Below, in pieces: positions 44,355-53,357 of a stretch of DNA of 64,000 nucleotides. This DNA comes from JANMGV01 sp037440405. Lineage in GTDB: Bacteria; Planctomycetota; Planctomycetia; Pirellulales; Pirellulaceae. Under the pieces are notes generated by a model. It was given only the letters and a program-made list of their open reading frames with translations. It was not told the origin of the DNA and ran no database searches. Every line of letters begins with the position of its first letter. The stretch's first letter is position 1. The stretch covers positions 1-64,000 of the forward strand of contig JBBIUE010000006.1 in NCBI GenBank assembly GCA_037440405.1. Reading direction: 5' to 3'. A program made the translations under genes and the position numbers.

Positions 44355-44384
44355 TGTCATCCGTCCCACATTCCTCTTCGACGC

Positions 44385-45740
44385 TCAGGCCTTCGAGTCC
44401 AAGCCACGCTGCCCTTCGATTGTCGCGGCCTTTGGGATTCTTCGCAAGGAGAGCATCTCGATCGCCACCGATAGCAGTTGCATCAACTGCCCAACGCAGA
44501 GTTCATCTGCGAACGGAAGCCGGATCTGGCCCAACACGCTTGCCGCCCCCAGAGCGCGTTGTTCGCGTATCATTCGTCGCCGAATGCGCTCCGTCGTCCA
44601 CGATCTTTGCGACTCCGCTCCACGGTCTTGAATGCAAAGTTGACCGTTCTCCAAATCGATCAGAAGGGAATCGAATCGATCTCCTTCGACCGTCACAAAT
44701 ATCGCACCGTTGATCGCGGTCTGGGGAGTCGTTGGCTCGTCGGTCTTTGGAAGATCGTATGCCGTCGTCAAACTCCTCTCAAAGCTCGTAAGCCAGTTGG
44801 GCAAGGCTCGAAGGGTCTGGCTTGTTGATTTCACACTTTGACTGACGGTCGATTGATCATCGGTAAGCAATTCTACGATCGAAGCCAACTGGACAACCAT
44901 GTTTTCATCGCTTGCTTGATCTCGCAGCGTCTCACTAACCGCCGAAGCTCCCTGCAGAAGCTCGATGACATTCACCCCCAGCAAGGCTGCCGGCAACAAC
45001 ATGCTGGCATGAAACGGTTCCGGTTCATCGAGTTCGTATGCCGCGCCGACATCTGAGAAAGTCTCTGCATGAGAAGGAGGGTCCCCATTCGATAGGTTCT
45101 GGTCACCGCGATCTTGGAAGATACCCCACCGACAGCTTTGAGGTTGCATTGTCGATCCCGAAAACTGTTTGTTCCATGCTTCGAAGAGGTATCGTTGAAG
45201 CGCAAAGGACGCGGATGTGCTGAAGCAATCTCGTTGCGTCCTATGAGGTTCTATCCATAGGACCGTCCAACCCAGTGTCTCACCAAGGTGACGATCTCGA
45301 TTGGTTCGCTGAAGCATCGCCAATACGCTTTGAATCTGATCGTTCTCGGACTCGCTGCAGAGAAAGTACATCTTTGGCTTGCTGCCTCGCTCGCCCCGAT
45401 GCAGTTCATTCCAGTAGGGCGGGCAGCACGTGTCAAAGATCATCTGAGCGGCCCAAGGATGCTGCTTCGCGCCGACGACCACGACTGCATCGACGGATTC
45501 GCGAAGCTGCTTAGTGAAGCGAAAAATGGTCGCCAACTCGCTAGAACGGCGGTCGCTTGTATAACTCGAAAGCCATTTCATGGGACGAGCCAAACGCGCT
45601 TGGAGTGCCTTCATTTGTAATGAAAGCGACCAGTTCAACCCATTTTGGCTCAAATGCTGCTGTATCGAGGCTTCGATTTCCGCAGAGCCACATTGCCAGT
45701 CGAATTGGATGAGTTTAAGTCGGTTCCCTCTAGGCTTCAT
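44385..45740 (-). CDS. Divergent phosphoglucose-isomerase-like protein
   Basis: A 451-residue protein of the SIS/PGI fold by pattern. The nucleotide-like segment VDAVVVVGAKQHPWAAQMIF sits where PGI has its GIGGS sugar-phosphate loop, then PKMYFLCSESENDQIQSVLAML, FHASMLLPAALLGVNVIELL (matching the SVFTPVGLLPAALLG signature) and the C-terminal ELCVGQLMQLLSVAIEML. The signature arginine (GR-[YF]-S) and the GxGGSxLGP loop are not conserved, so catalysis is doubtful. PGI proper has about 450-550 residues and would catalyse glucose-6-phosphate to fructose-6-phosphate. It could be a pseudoenzyme or a divergent isomerase. ATG 45740 is used; a TTG lies at 45764. Confidence 0.6.
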   Translation of the reverse strand: MKPRGNRLKLIQFDWQCGSAEIEASIQQHLSQNGLNWSLSLQMKALQARLARPMKWLSSYTSDRRSSELATIFRFTKQLRESVDAVVVVGAKQHPWAAQMIFDTCCPPYWNELHRGERGSKPKMYFLCSESENDQIQSVLAMLQRTNRDRHLGETLGWTVLWIEPHRTQRDCFSTSASFALQRYLFEAWNKQFSGSTMQPQSCRWGIFQDRGDQNLSNGDPPSHAETFSDVGAAYELDEPEPFHASMLLPAALLGVNVIELLQGASAVSETLRDQASDENMVVQLASIVELLTDDQSTVSQSVKSTSQTLRALPNWLTSFERSLTTAYDLPKTDEPTTPQTAINGAIFVTVEGDRFDSLLIDLENGQLCIQDRGAESQRSWTTERIRRRMIREQRALGAASVLGQIRLPFADELCVGQLMQLLSVAIEMLSLRRIPKAATIEGQRGLDSKA

Positions 45741-45906
45741 GTAGTCCAGCTTCTTTACGCACAACTCATCATTTCATCATCGAATCTACAACATCCGTCA
45801 CGATGATATCGCACAGGAAAGAAGCGTGCGAGGGATAGGTTGAGCTGCCCGGAACGGCCGTCGGATTGCAGAAGCCTCCCTCCTGCCAACACAGAAGGAC
45901 GTTGTC

Positions 45907-47031
45907 ATGAGTCGAATCGCTCTCAGCCTTTCCGGTGAAGGTCGAGGCCATACCGCAAGGACGCTCGCGTTGTTGGAGATGTTCGGCGACCTCCATGAGA
46001 TGATGGTGCTTGCCCCGACCAGCGCGTTGGATTTGCTGCGTCCGAGTCTGCAGAAATTTCCTCACGTGCAATTGCACGTCCTTCCGCATCTTCGATTTCA
46101 GTATGGATGGTCGGGGAGATTGAGCTATTCGAAATCGTGGTTGATGGCTGCGCCGTTCATCGCCAGGCTTCGAAAACATGTTCGATCGACGGTCGATTCC
46201 TTGGTTGAGTTCCGTCCCGACATCGCCATCTCCGATTTCGAGCCAGTGCTACCGCGAGCTGCTCTAGCATTGCATCTACCTCTGATCAGCCTCGATCATC
46301 AGCATTTTTTGGCAGCGATGGACACTCGAGTCCTGCCGCTGAGTCTGCGTTGGAAGGCGCGATTCCTGCGACCAAGCGTCAAGCTCTTCTGCCCAGTTGC
46401 TGATGTGCATTTGGTGAGTTCCTTTTTCAAATACCCCTCGCGAAGATCGACAGAGCATTTTGAGCAGGTAGGCGTCTTATTGAGACGCGATTTCGGGCGG
46501 ATTCCTACGCGCGTCGGCGATCATCTATTGGTCTACGCCCGCCGCAGCCAGAGCAGAAAGTGGCTCTCCATTCTGTCGAACTGCGGTTTGCCCGTGAAGG
46601 TTTACGGTATGCAACAGCAGCGACCGTATTTCGCTGACAACATTCAATTCTGTCCGATCTCCGCCGGTCAGTTCATGGAAGATTTGGCGACCTGCCGCGC
46701 CTTGATCACAACCGCTGGAAATCAACTCGTCGGAGAGGCTCTCGCGGCCTCGAAGCCAGTCCTCGCGGTACCCGAGCCCGGAAATTTCGAGCAGCAACTG
46801 AATGGCCATTTTCTTCAAGCATCCGGTATGGGTGTCTGCCTCAAGCCATCGCAATTCAATGAACGGCGACTGTCCGATTTCCTCGACGACCTCGACCAGT
46901 TTCGAGAACGCACCGCCGCCTTCGATCGCATCGGTAACGAAACGGTTCGATCCGTCGTTGCATCCATGCTCCCCTCAGCTCCGCGGCGAACGGAGCCAAC
47001 TCTCAAGAGCGAACAAGGAATGTGCGCATGA
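45907..47031 (+). CDS. Glycosyltransferase of the GT-B MurG-like type
   Basis: A 374-residue protein starting SRIALSLSGEGRGHTARTLA, the nucleotide-sugar glycosyltransferase opening of the glyco_tran_28 / MGT-like group. Two Rossmann halves follow, with the C-terminal donor-binding motif region TTAGNQLVGEALAASKPVLAVPEP. No signal or membrane helix is clear, so it acts at the inner face of the membrane or in the cytoplasm. The last codons overlap the radical SAM gene (ATGA at 47028-47031), so both products are made together. The acceptor is unknown. The context suggests a glycolipid or small-molecule decoration pathway rather than peptidoglycan, since no mur genes are near. Confidence 0.85.
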   Translation: MSRIALSLSGEGRGHTARTLALLEMFGDLHEMMVLAPTSALDLLRPSLQKFPHVQLHVLPHLRFQYGWSGRLSYSKSWLMAAPFIARLRKHVRSTVDSLVEFRPDIAISDFEPVLPRAALALHLPLISLDHQHFLAAMDTRVLPLSLRWKARFLRPSVKLFCPVADVHLVSSFFKYPSRRSTEHFEQVGVLLRRDFGRIPTRVGDHLLVYARRSQSRKWLSILSNCGLPVKVYGMQQQRPYFADNIQFCPISAGQFMEDLATCRALITTAGNQLVGEALAASKPVLAVPEPGNFEQQLNGHFLQASGMGVCLKPSQFNERRLSDFLDDLDQFRERTAAFDRIGNETVRSVVASMLPSAPRRTEPTLKSEQGMCA

Positions 47032-48323
47032 CAGAACGCTTGGGAACGGTCTTGCCGGTCCTGCCATCTCCCATTTCTCACCATCAAGAAGAATCGGAAA
47101 ATCCAGAGTATGCGCATTCGAATCCCTTCGAACGCCCGCCATCACGACAGCTCAGCCAACGATCGAGAAGATCTCGCTGGAAGTGGATGTCGGCGCAACG
47201 TTGGAAACGCGTTCTATCGCTTCCCAACGCGATTCGGAGGTGCCAGCAAGGTAAGCAACTCCTGCCGAGACTCCTCACGCACACCATCACCTTCGGTTGC
47301 AACGCCAAGTGTATCATGTGCGACTCTTGGCGACTTTCAACGCAGGAAGATCTTCGAACCAGCGAGATCGAACACATCTATTCGCAACTTCCGAGCATGG
47401 ATGTGGTTCGCATCACCGGCGGTGAACCGTTTGTCCGCCGCGATATCGGAACGATTGTCGATCTAGCGGCAGATTACTTAGACCCATTCTTGATTTACCT
47501 CAGCAGCAACGGATTCCTGTCCGAACGAATCCTTCGATTCTGCGAGGAGCGGAATCGCAAGTACCCTTTGGAACTTGCACTTTCCATCGACGGAATCGGT
47601 CATTTTCACGACCACATTCGCGGTAACTCGAATGCTTGGAGAAGTGTCTTTCAGACTCTCACGGCTCTCATCCCGCATCAGCGACAATGGAACCTCCGAC
47701 TAGTGGTCAATCAGACCATCGCCAATCAGGAAGGGATCGATCAATACTACGAATTGCAAGAACTACTTGCTGGCTTGAATATCGAACATCATGTTGTCAT
47801 CGCCTACGCCGAGAGCGCTACCTACAGTCTCGATCGTGCGCGCGCTATCGATCTGAATACTCGGGGAGGCGTCTCGACGTTCGCACAGTTTGAGGAATCG
47901 CGTCTCGAGCAGCTTCTCCAAGATGCCGAGGGGCACGCTAAGCGACTGCCTTGGCTCAGAAGAATCGCGCGGCAGTATTATCTCCGCAGAATGAGAGATC
48001 GTGTTCGCGATTGTCCTAAACGTACCAAACCAACCTGCCAAGCTCTTCACGCTCATCTTCGAATTTTCCCCAACGGGGACGTCCCCGTCTGCCAATTCAA
48101 CAGCCGAATTGTTGGCTCGTTTCGAACACAAACCTTCGATGAGATTTGGCACTCGCTCAAGATCGAAGAAGAACGCCGTTGGGTCCGCGACTGCACCGGT
48201 TGTTGGGCCGAATGCGAGGTTCTTCCCAGCGCCCTTTACACCCTTGACCTATTCCGTGGAAGCAAGGTCACGGCCGCTCAACCTCCGACAAAAGCAGGCG
48301 AGCCAAGTCTAGGCGGTACATGA
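47028..48323 (+). CDS. Radical SAM protein with SPASM-like C-terminus
   Basis: A 431-residue radical SAM enzyme. The 4Fe-4S motif is CNAKCIMC (Cys91, Cys95, Cys98), followed by the GGEP motif (131-134) within VVRITGGEPFVRRDIG. The C-terminus has cysteines typical of a SPASM/twitch segment (CPKRTKPTC, VPVCQF, CTGCWAEC), so auxiliary clusters are likely. The start ATG at 47028 overlaps the glycosyltransferase stop in ATGA, showing coupling. Substrate is unknown; such pairs occur in lipid, peptide or cofactor modification. The last 56 bases overlap the convergent gene at 48268. Confidence 0.88.
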   Translation: MTERLGTVLPVLPSPISHHQEESENPEYAHSNPFERPPSRQLSQRSRRSRWKWMSAQRWKRVLSLPNAIRRCQQGKQLLPRLLTHTITFGCNAKCIMCDSWRLSTQEDLRTSEIEHIYSQLPSMDVVRITGGEPFVRRDIGTIVDLAADYLDPFLIYLSSNGFLSERILRFCEERNRKYPLELALSIDGIGHFHDHIRGNSNAWRSVFQTLTALIPHQRQWNLRLVVNQTIANQEGIDQYYELQELLAGLNIEHHVVIAYAESATYSLDRARAIDLNTRGGVSTFAQFEESRLEQLLQDAEGHAKRLPWLRRIARQYYLRRMRDRVRDCPKRTKPTCQALHAHLRIFPNGDVPVCQFNSRIVGSFRTQTFDEIWHSLKIEEERRWVRDCTGCWAECEVLPSALYTLDLFRGSKVTAAQPPTKAGEPSLGGT

Positions 48324-49878
48324 TTTGATTGTAGTCGTAGCGCGGAGTCGCTTGCGGATTTCCCGAAAATGCCTGAGTGTAGGTCCCCTCAAAATAGATG
48401 ACCCTCCCGTTTTCTTCGTCCAAGCAACCGTGGTGGCGCGGATTGTAAAAGCTGTACATCGGATGCGTCGCAACTTTGACTGCGCGATTCCATGGACCGG
48501 TTATTTGGACGGCTTCCGCATACCAAATTTCACCTAACAAGGAAGGCTGACCGACCGTGTTCAACTCGCAGCCGATCATAATCCATCTGTTGCGAAAGGC
48601 ATTCCATTGGATGGATGCCCGATGCATCTGCACCGGCTCATCGGACTGAACATCGCGGACTTGGTAGCGAGCTTTCGATTCTGGAATGCGTCCCTCGGTA
48701 ACCAAGAGAGCCTCTTCCCGCTGCAACGTGGGAGGCTCGGACTTCTGCCAAATATAGTCGCCCGCTCCATTGCTCCAGCAAAGAGCCTCATATTGATCGG
48801 GATCTGTTATCGCTCGCAAACTCGCCTGTACGCGAGTAAAAGCAAACGGTTCCGCAAAATAGACATAGTCGATCCCTTCCTCTTGATGGTGAAAGGCTTG
48901 ACCTCGGGGAAGCTGCCACTTATTCGCTAAGTCGAACTTAGCCACTTTGACAAACCGCTCCTGAACTTCGTCCCAGACGGCGATACCGTGTTCAGTGATG
49001 TTCCCCATCGTTCGATGTCGAGCATAATGCCCCGCGATAACCGTTTCGCCCCGATCATCGCCGACAGTTGTTAGACCCCAAATCCAAAGGACTCCGGAAT
49101 CGGAATCCGGCAGCATTTCCTTGGCTCGACCGGTCGCGTCATCGACAAAGTATTTCAAAGGAATTCCTCGCGACGGGCTCCAACTCTGATCGTCGAGCGG
49201 TGGCGAAGTCGCGGCCGTGACGCGAAAGTTGCCCAGCGGGTAATGAGGCAGCGTTGTGTCTCCCCAAAGCCAAAAATAGCCGCCGCGATGCGGAACCATC
49301 TGCACCGAGTCCTGTCCGACGACTTGTCCGCTATCGCTTGGAAATTCAATCGGGAGGGAATGGCCAAGCAGCGCCGAGTCGCGGTAGATTCCTTCGCCCG
49401 TCACGCGATAAAGCCGCTCTGCGAACTGAGTTCGTTTCAGCTGGAGTGTCGAGGTCTCTCCTGGCGTGACTTGCAAGGCCGTTCCACGAAAGCCGAATCC
49501 ATCGGCGGGCATTTCGTAGCCCGGTGAATCCACCGTAAAGTACACCTGCTTATCCGTCAGGCCCGGTTCGAGCATCGCAATCCATCCGTTGCTGTCCGTC
49601 CAATAATCGATGTTCCCCGTCGTTCGCAGTCGAACCAGTGGTATGCCGCGGCCCGTCTCTTCATCGACAACTTGAATACCAAAAAAGTGTTCCGCAGTGG
49701 CCGGCGTGGCCGTGCCCGAGGGAGACCGTTGTAGCGTCTGAGGATGTCTGATCCGAATTGGCTCCTGCCCAGAGAGCACGCAGCCTTGCATGACCATCGG
49801 TATCCAACAGACCACAAAACCGATAAGCTGAAGACCGATGCTGAAATGATACCTTTTGACGCGGATATCGATGGTCAT
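48268..49878 (-). CDS. Secreted protein of unknown function with carboxypeptidase-regulatory-like N-domain
   Basis: A 536-residue protein from ATG 49878 with a signal peptide-like N-terminus (HFSIGLQLIGFVVCWIPMVMQGC, with possible lipobox MQGC). An N-terminal domain reads FFGIQVVDEETGRGIPLVRL, like a carboxypeptidase-regulatory repeat. The remaining 400 residues are rich in Trp/Gly strand patterns (GGYFWLWGDTTLP, WIWGLTTVGDDRGE, WIMIGCELNTVG, GEIWYAEA), consistent with a beta-propeller, and resemble DUF4185-type glycosyl-binding or hydrolase proteins. No named family can be given. It is convergent with the radical SAM gene and overlaps it by 56 bases. Confidence 0.65.
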   Translation of the reverse strand: MTIDIRVKRYHFSIGLQLIGFVVCWIPMVMQGCVLSGQEPIRIRHPQTLQRSPSGTATPATAEHFFGIQVVDEETGRGIPLVRLRTTGNIDYWTDSNGWIAMLEPGLTDKQVYFTVDSPGYEMPADGFGFRGTALQVTPGETSTLQLKRTQFAERLYRVTGEGIYRDSALLGHSLPIEFPSDSGQVVGQDSVQMVPHRGGYFWLWGDTTLPHYPLGNFRVTAATSPPLDDQSWSPSRGIPLKYFVDDATGRAKEMLPDSDSGVLWIWGLTTVGDDRGETVIAGHYARHRTMGNITEHGIAVWDEVQERFVKVAKFDLANKWQLPRGQAFHHQEEGIDYVYFAEPFAFTRVQASLRAITDPDQYEALCWSNGAGDYIWQKSEPPTLQREEALLVTEGRIPESKARYQVRDVQSDEPVQMHRASIQWNAFRNRWIMIGCELNTVGQPSLLGEIWYAEAVQITGPWNRAVKVATHPMYSFYNPRHHGCLDEENGRVIYFEGTYTQAFSGNPQATPRYDYNQIMYRLDLARLLLSEVERP

Positions 49879-50122
49879 TTCATTTCCAATCGGTAGCGTT
49901 CGATGTTGGAGCTCAGGCTGCGGGTCGGTCAATCGTCGGTGGTGGGATTGCTAAGCGTTGCTACTTCCAAAACTAGCAATCGCATGTCCATTGCGTAGTT
50001 TAGCTCGAAGTGCTCGTTTGTTACATTGGTGAATCGCGTGGATGGGTATGTTTCCCTTCTCGCAGGTCCAAGTGCCTGATGAGTCGAATGGTGAAGCAGT
50101 GACGAAGAAAGGCTAGTTGATC

Positions 50123-52189
50123 ATGGGGAACGTATCGGTGAGAGGTGGGCGGGCAGCGGTGCCTCTGCAAGGTTTGCTTCTGAGCGCGCTTTCCTTTTTC
50201 TGGAGCGGAACAGTGTGCGGACAGTCTCGCTTCGCCACTTCTGACAGTTGGAAGGGCTACGTTCATTGGATTGAACTTTACGACGAGAACAACTCGACCA
50301 TTGATCCAATCAATAATCCGAAACCATATTCACCGGAAAAGACTTGTGGTCGATGCCATGACTACAAAACAATCTCGCATGGTTGGCATTTTAACGCTTC
50401 GTTATCCGAAACCGGAACCGCGACCGGCCGTCCTGGCATTCCGATGATTTGGAACGATGCCCGAACGGGAACGTTCCTACCAATCTCTTACCGGGGCTGG
50501 CAAGGCACGTACCATCCCAAAGACTTAGGGCTCACTCCGTGGCAGATCGCAGCCAAGTTCGGTGGATATCTGCCTGGCATGACCGTCGAGTCGCCTGCAG
50601 CCGCTGCGCCCGCTGAAGGTGTCGATCGAACCTCACTCACTGGAAATCTTTCCATCGATTGCCTCTTATGCCATCATCGGCCTGGAAGTGGTTACAGCCC
50701 GTTCGTTTGGACCGAGCAAATCAAGGAACAGAACTTCAAGTACGCACCGACCGCAGCTTCCGGCTTGGCTACCGTCTCTGGAAGTCTCCGCCGCATGAAG
50801 AATGATCAGGGTGAAGAAGGCTCGGAAGAGAATGAACATGCACCTCAAGTTCAATATCAAGCCGACCGCTTTCGCAACGACGGCAAGGTCTTTGTCGATT
50901 TGATCCGTAAGCCGTCCAGCGAAGCTTGTTATTACTGTCACACCACCGTCGCGACCGAATCTCCGCAAGGCAGCCGCTGGATGCACGATGACGACGTCCA
51001 TCTTCGAGCTGGGATGCAATGCGCCGATTGCCATCGCCATGGTTTGGACCATCAAATGATTCGCGGATTCGATGGCGAGCCTCATGGTGCAGGAGCTGTA
51101 GCCGCAACATTCTCTTGCCTAGGTTGCCACCTGGGGGCAAATGATTCTTCGAACGGCTTTGGACAAGGCCGCCTCGGAGCACCGAGACCGCTACATCGGG
51201 GACTCCCGCCATTGCATTTCGAGAAAATGAGTTGTACCGCGTGTCACTCTGGTCCAGTCGTGGAAGCGGAAATTGGCAGACAAATAACGTCGATGGCACA
51301 CGAACTCGGTACGCACATCAAACGGACCGGTCTCGAACTCCCAGCTGTTTTTGCAGGAGCCATCCTCCGATCCGATCCGTCAGGAACCATCGTCACCGGT
51401 CCCGAGGAGGGCAAGTACACTCCGCATCGGCTCCTGTGGCCCAGCTATTGGGGAATCGTGACGGAGCAAGCAGTCAAGCCCTTGAACCCTGAGCAAGCTT
51501 ACGAACTCGTCCGTAAACCGCTGAAAATTCGAAAGGACTTTGTCGATGACCTAGCAGAGGTCAAATTAACCTTGAGCCAGCGCAAGCAAATTCTTGGCGA
51601 CGATCAAGCGGCTCGGATGAAATCCGAAGAACTGAGCGAATCTCAGCGCCTGCAACTGCAGCAAGCCGAGGAAGCGGAACGCAAGAAGCAAGTGGAAGAA
51701 CGTATGCTTGCTGCCCTCGCCGAGATCGAGAAAGCCTTTCCAGGTTCTCAGGGCGCCTTTGTGCATGGTGGCACAGGCGTCATTCGAGGTCAGGACGGGA
51801 AGTTAGCTTACCTCGAATCTGATAAACTAAACGCCAGCGCTAAACCTTACGCGTGGCCTTTGGCTCATACCGTCAGGCCAGCTCAGCAATCCTTGGGCAT
51901 CCGTGGTTGCAACGAGTGCCATGGTCCCAATGCCCATTTCTTTTACGCTCAAATCCAACCTCTCGCTGTCGTGCCAGGTCAGGAAACGTCAGCGATCCCG
52001 CTGCACGAACTTCAAGGAGCGGACATCCATCGATTGGCGAACTGGAGTCGGCTCTTCCAGGGACGAGACACTTTTAAGCTTGTCGGTTGGATCGCCTTCG
52101 GGCTAACCTTCTTCGTTGTCCTTTCTGCGGCAGCAATCAACCTGAGCGACTTTTGGCGAAGATCGAAAGTCACTCCGGACCAAGAGTAA
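50123..52189 (+). CDS. Heptahaem cytochrome c, membrane-anchored
   Basis: A 688-residue exported protein with seven CxxCH haem motifs at about residues 75-79, 180-184, 269-273, 300-304, 332-336, 371-375 and 596-600. A signal peptide precedes them (LLLSALSFFWSGTVCG), a coiled-coil-like segment lies at 505-535 (QLQQAEEAERKKQVEER), and a membrane helix near the C-terminus (LVGWIAFGLTFFVVLSAAA, 653-672) anchors it. It is not a known reductase family by motif. The next gene, 53 bases later, encodes a five-helix membrane protein with histidines, so the two probably form an electron-transfer unit. ATG 50123 is chosen. Confidence 0.9.
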   Translation: MGNVSVRGGRAAVPLQGLLLSALSFFWSGTVCGQSRFATSDSWKGYVHWIELYDENNSTIDPINNPKPYSPEKTCGRCHDYKTISHGWHFNASLSETGTATGRPGIPMIWNDARTGTFLPISYRGWQGTYHPKDLGLTPWQIAAKFGGYLPGMTVESPAAAAPAEGVDRTSLTGNLSIDCLLCHHRPGSGYSPFVWTEQIKEQNFKYAPTAASGLATVSGSLRRMKNDQGEEGSEENEHAPQVQYQADRFRNDGKVFVDLIRKPSSEACYYCHTTVATESPQGSRWMHDDDVHLRAGMQCADCHRHGLDHQMIRGFDGEPHGAGAVAATFSCLGCHLGANDSSNGFGQGRLGAPRPLHRGLPPLHFEKMSCTACHSGPVVEAEIGRQITSMAHELGTHIKRTGLELPAVFAGAILRSDPSGTIVTGPEEGKYTPHRLLWPSYWGIVTEQAVKPLNPEQAYELVRKPLKIRKDFVDDLAEVKLTLSQRKQILGDDQAARMKSEELSESQRLQLQQAEEAERKKQVEERMLAALAEIEKAFPGSQGAFVHGGTGVIRGQDGKLAYLESDKLNASAKPYAWPLAHTVRPAQQSLGIRGCNECHGPNAHFFYAQIQPLAVVPGQETSAIPLHELQGADIHRLANWSRLFQGRDTFKLVGWIAFGLTFFVVLSAAAINLSDFWRRSKVTPDQE

Positions 52190-52242
52190 ATCCGCAGCCA
52201 ATGGTCTACATCAATCCGAACCTATTTCTCAATTAGGGAAAC

Positions 52243-52782
52243 ATGAACGAGATCAGTTTGCCATTTTCAACGTGGATCATCCCAACGCTGCTCGGCGCTG
52301 CTAGCGTGATGTTGGTGACGATCGCTATCGCGTTTTTCACCAGGAGAAAGCGAAGGGATCCATTCAGACGTCGTTGGATTAACACCGGGATTTACCTTAC
52401 CTTTGTTTTTTCGGTTGCCGTGCTGGCGGCAAGCTCGTTTTCCGCCATTCTATCTGAAGGCAAAATGGAGCATGACGCTCTGATGATCCACGTCGCGGCT
52501 TCCGGTTTGTTTGTTTGCTTGTTGTTCGTTGTCGCGTTGACTTATCTGCCGCGCGGCGAGACGACTCGAAAAGTTTGGTGGTGGGAGAAATGGAACATTT
52601 GGGGACTCGTCGTCAGTGGCCTGATCGCATCCGTTACCATGCTCCTCAGCATGCTTCCGCTGTTGGATTCCGATCAGCTCGGACAAACTTTGCATTGGCA
52701 CCGCCTAGCAGGACTAGCAACGGTCATATTCTTGCTCCAACACCTAGCGGCGACTCTCATTGGTTGGTTGGGATGGCGGTGA
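52243..52782 (+). CDS. Five-helix cytochrome b561-like membrane protein
   Basis: A 179-residue protein with five predicted membrane helices (about 9-33, 46-70, 79-102, 117-141, 152-178). Histidines lie in or next to helix 3 (His83) and helix 5 (His151, His153, His167), a layout seen in b-type haem proteins; HWHRLAGLATVIFLLQH resembles the b561-type helix. It follows the heptahaem cytochrome gene by 53 bases, same strand, and would serve as quinol-side partner in the membrane. The family is not certain, and haem binding is inferred from histidine positions. Confidence 0.75.
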   Translation: MNEISLPFSTWIIPTLLGAASVMLVTIAIAFFTRRKRRDPFRRRWINTGIYLTFVFSVAVLAASSFSAILSEGKMEHDALMIHVAASGLFVCLLFVVALTYLPRGETTRKVWWWEKWNIWGLVVSGLIASVTMLLSMLPLLDSDQLGQTLHWHRLAGLATVIFLLQHLAATLIGWLGWR

Positions 52783-52986
52783 TTCAACATGTAACCCCGA
52801 ACGTTCTGTGATAGACCGTGGAAATTGAAATCGCAATACGAAGCGGTATGAAGTTGACGCGCGAAGTCGGCATGGTTTGACATGAGGCACTAATGTCACG
52901 GTGCGACCTGTATCGACGGAGGGAGTGACCGGCATTTTGCCCGCGAAATGGGATGTCTGCCGCGACCCGTATATTTCAGGAATGAC

Positions 52987-53041
52987 AGTAACTTGCGTGA
53001 AACGCGATCAATCGCGAAATCAAGGAATCAAGGAACCAGGG
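52987..53041. repeat. 55-bp repeat, left copy, abutting an N gap
   Basis: The 55 bases before the N gap (starting AGTAACTTGCGTGAAACGCG) are identical to the 55 bases after it (53142-53196), ending exactly at the N boundary. Confidence 0.9.
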
Positions 53042-53141
53042 NNNNNNNNNNNNNNNNNNNNNNNNNNNNNNNNNNNNNNNNNNNNNNNNNNNNNNNNNNN
53101 NNNNNNNNNNNNNNNNNNNNNNNNNNNNNNNNNNNNNNNNN
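53042..53141. other. Assembly gap of 100 Ns
   Basis: A run of exactly 100 undetermined bases, flanked by identical 55-bp ends. The flanks suggest two contigs that overlap by the assembler's k-mer length, so the gap may be artificial. Confidence 0.9.
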
Positions 53142-53196
53142 AGTAACTTGCGTGAAACGCGATCAATCGCGAAATCAAGGAATCAAGGAACCAGGG
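53142..53196. repeat. 55-bp repeat, right copy, abutting an N gap
   Basis: Exact copy of 52987-53041, beginning at the base just after the N run. Confidence 0.9.
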
Positions 53197-53310
53197 GGGC
53201 AGTCGTTCATTATCGTTCTCCTAAGCTTTGAACATTGAAGACGTTGACTGGACCCTATTACCCGAGTCGAAAGCCGCACTTGGCAACGAAGTACAACACC
53301 GCTCCGATGA

Positions 53311-53357
53311 GGTGAATGACTGGTATACGTTCACCTGCAATTCGCTTTAGAATTGCA
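53311..53357. terminator. Two adjoining hairpins after the large surface-protein gene
   Basis: Hairpin 1 (53311-53335) pairs GGTGAATG with CGTTCACC (one G-T pair, loop 9 bases). Hairpin 2 (53336-53357) pairs TGCAATTC with GAATTGCA perfectly (loop GCTTTA). They adjoin without spacer and lie about 175 bases past the stop of the gene on the minus strand. Confidence 0.45.
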
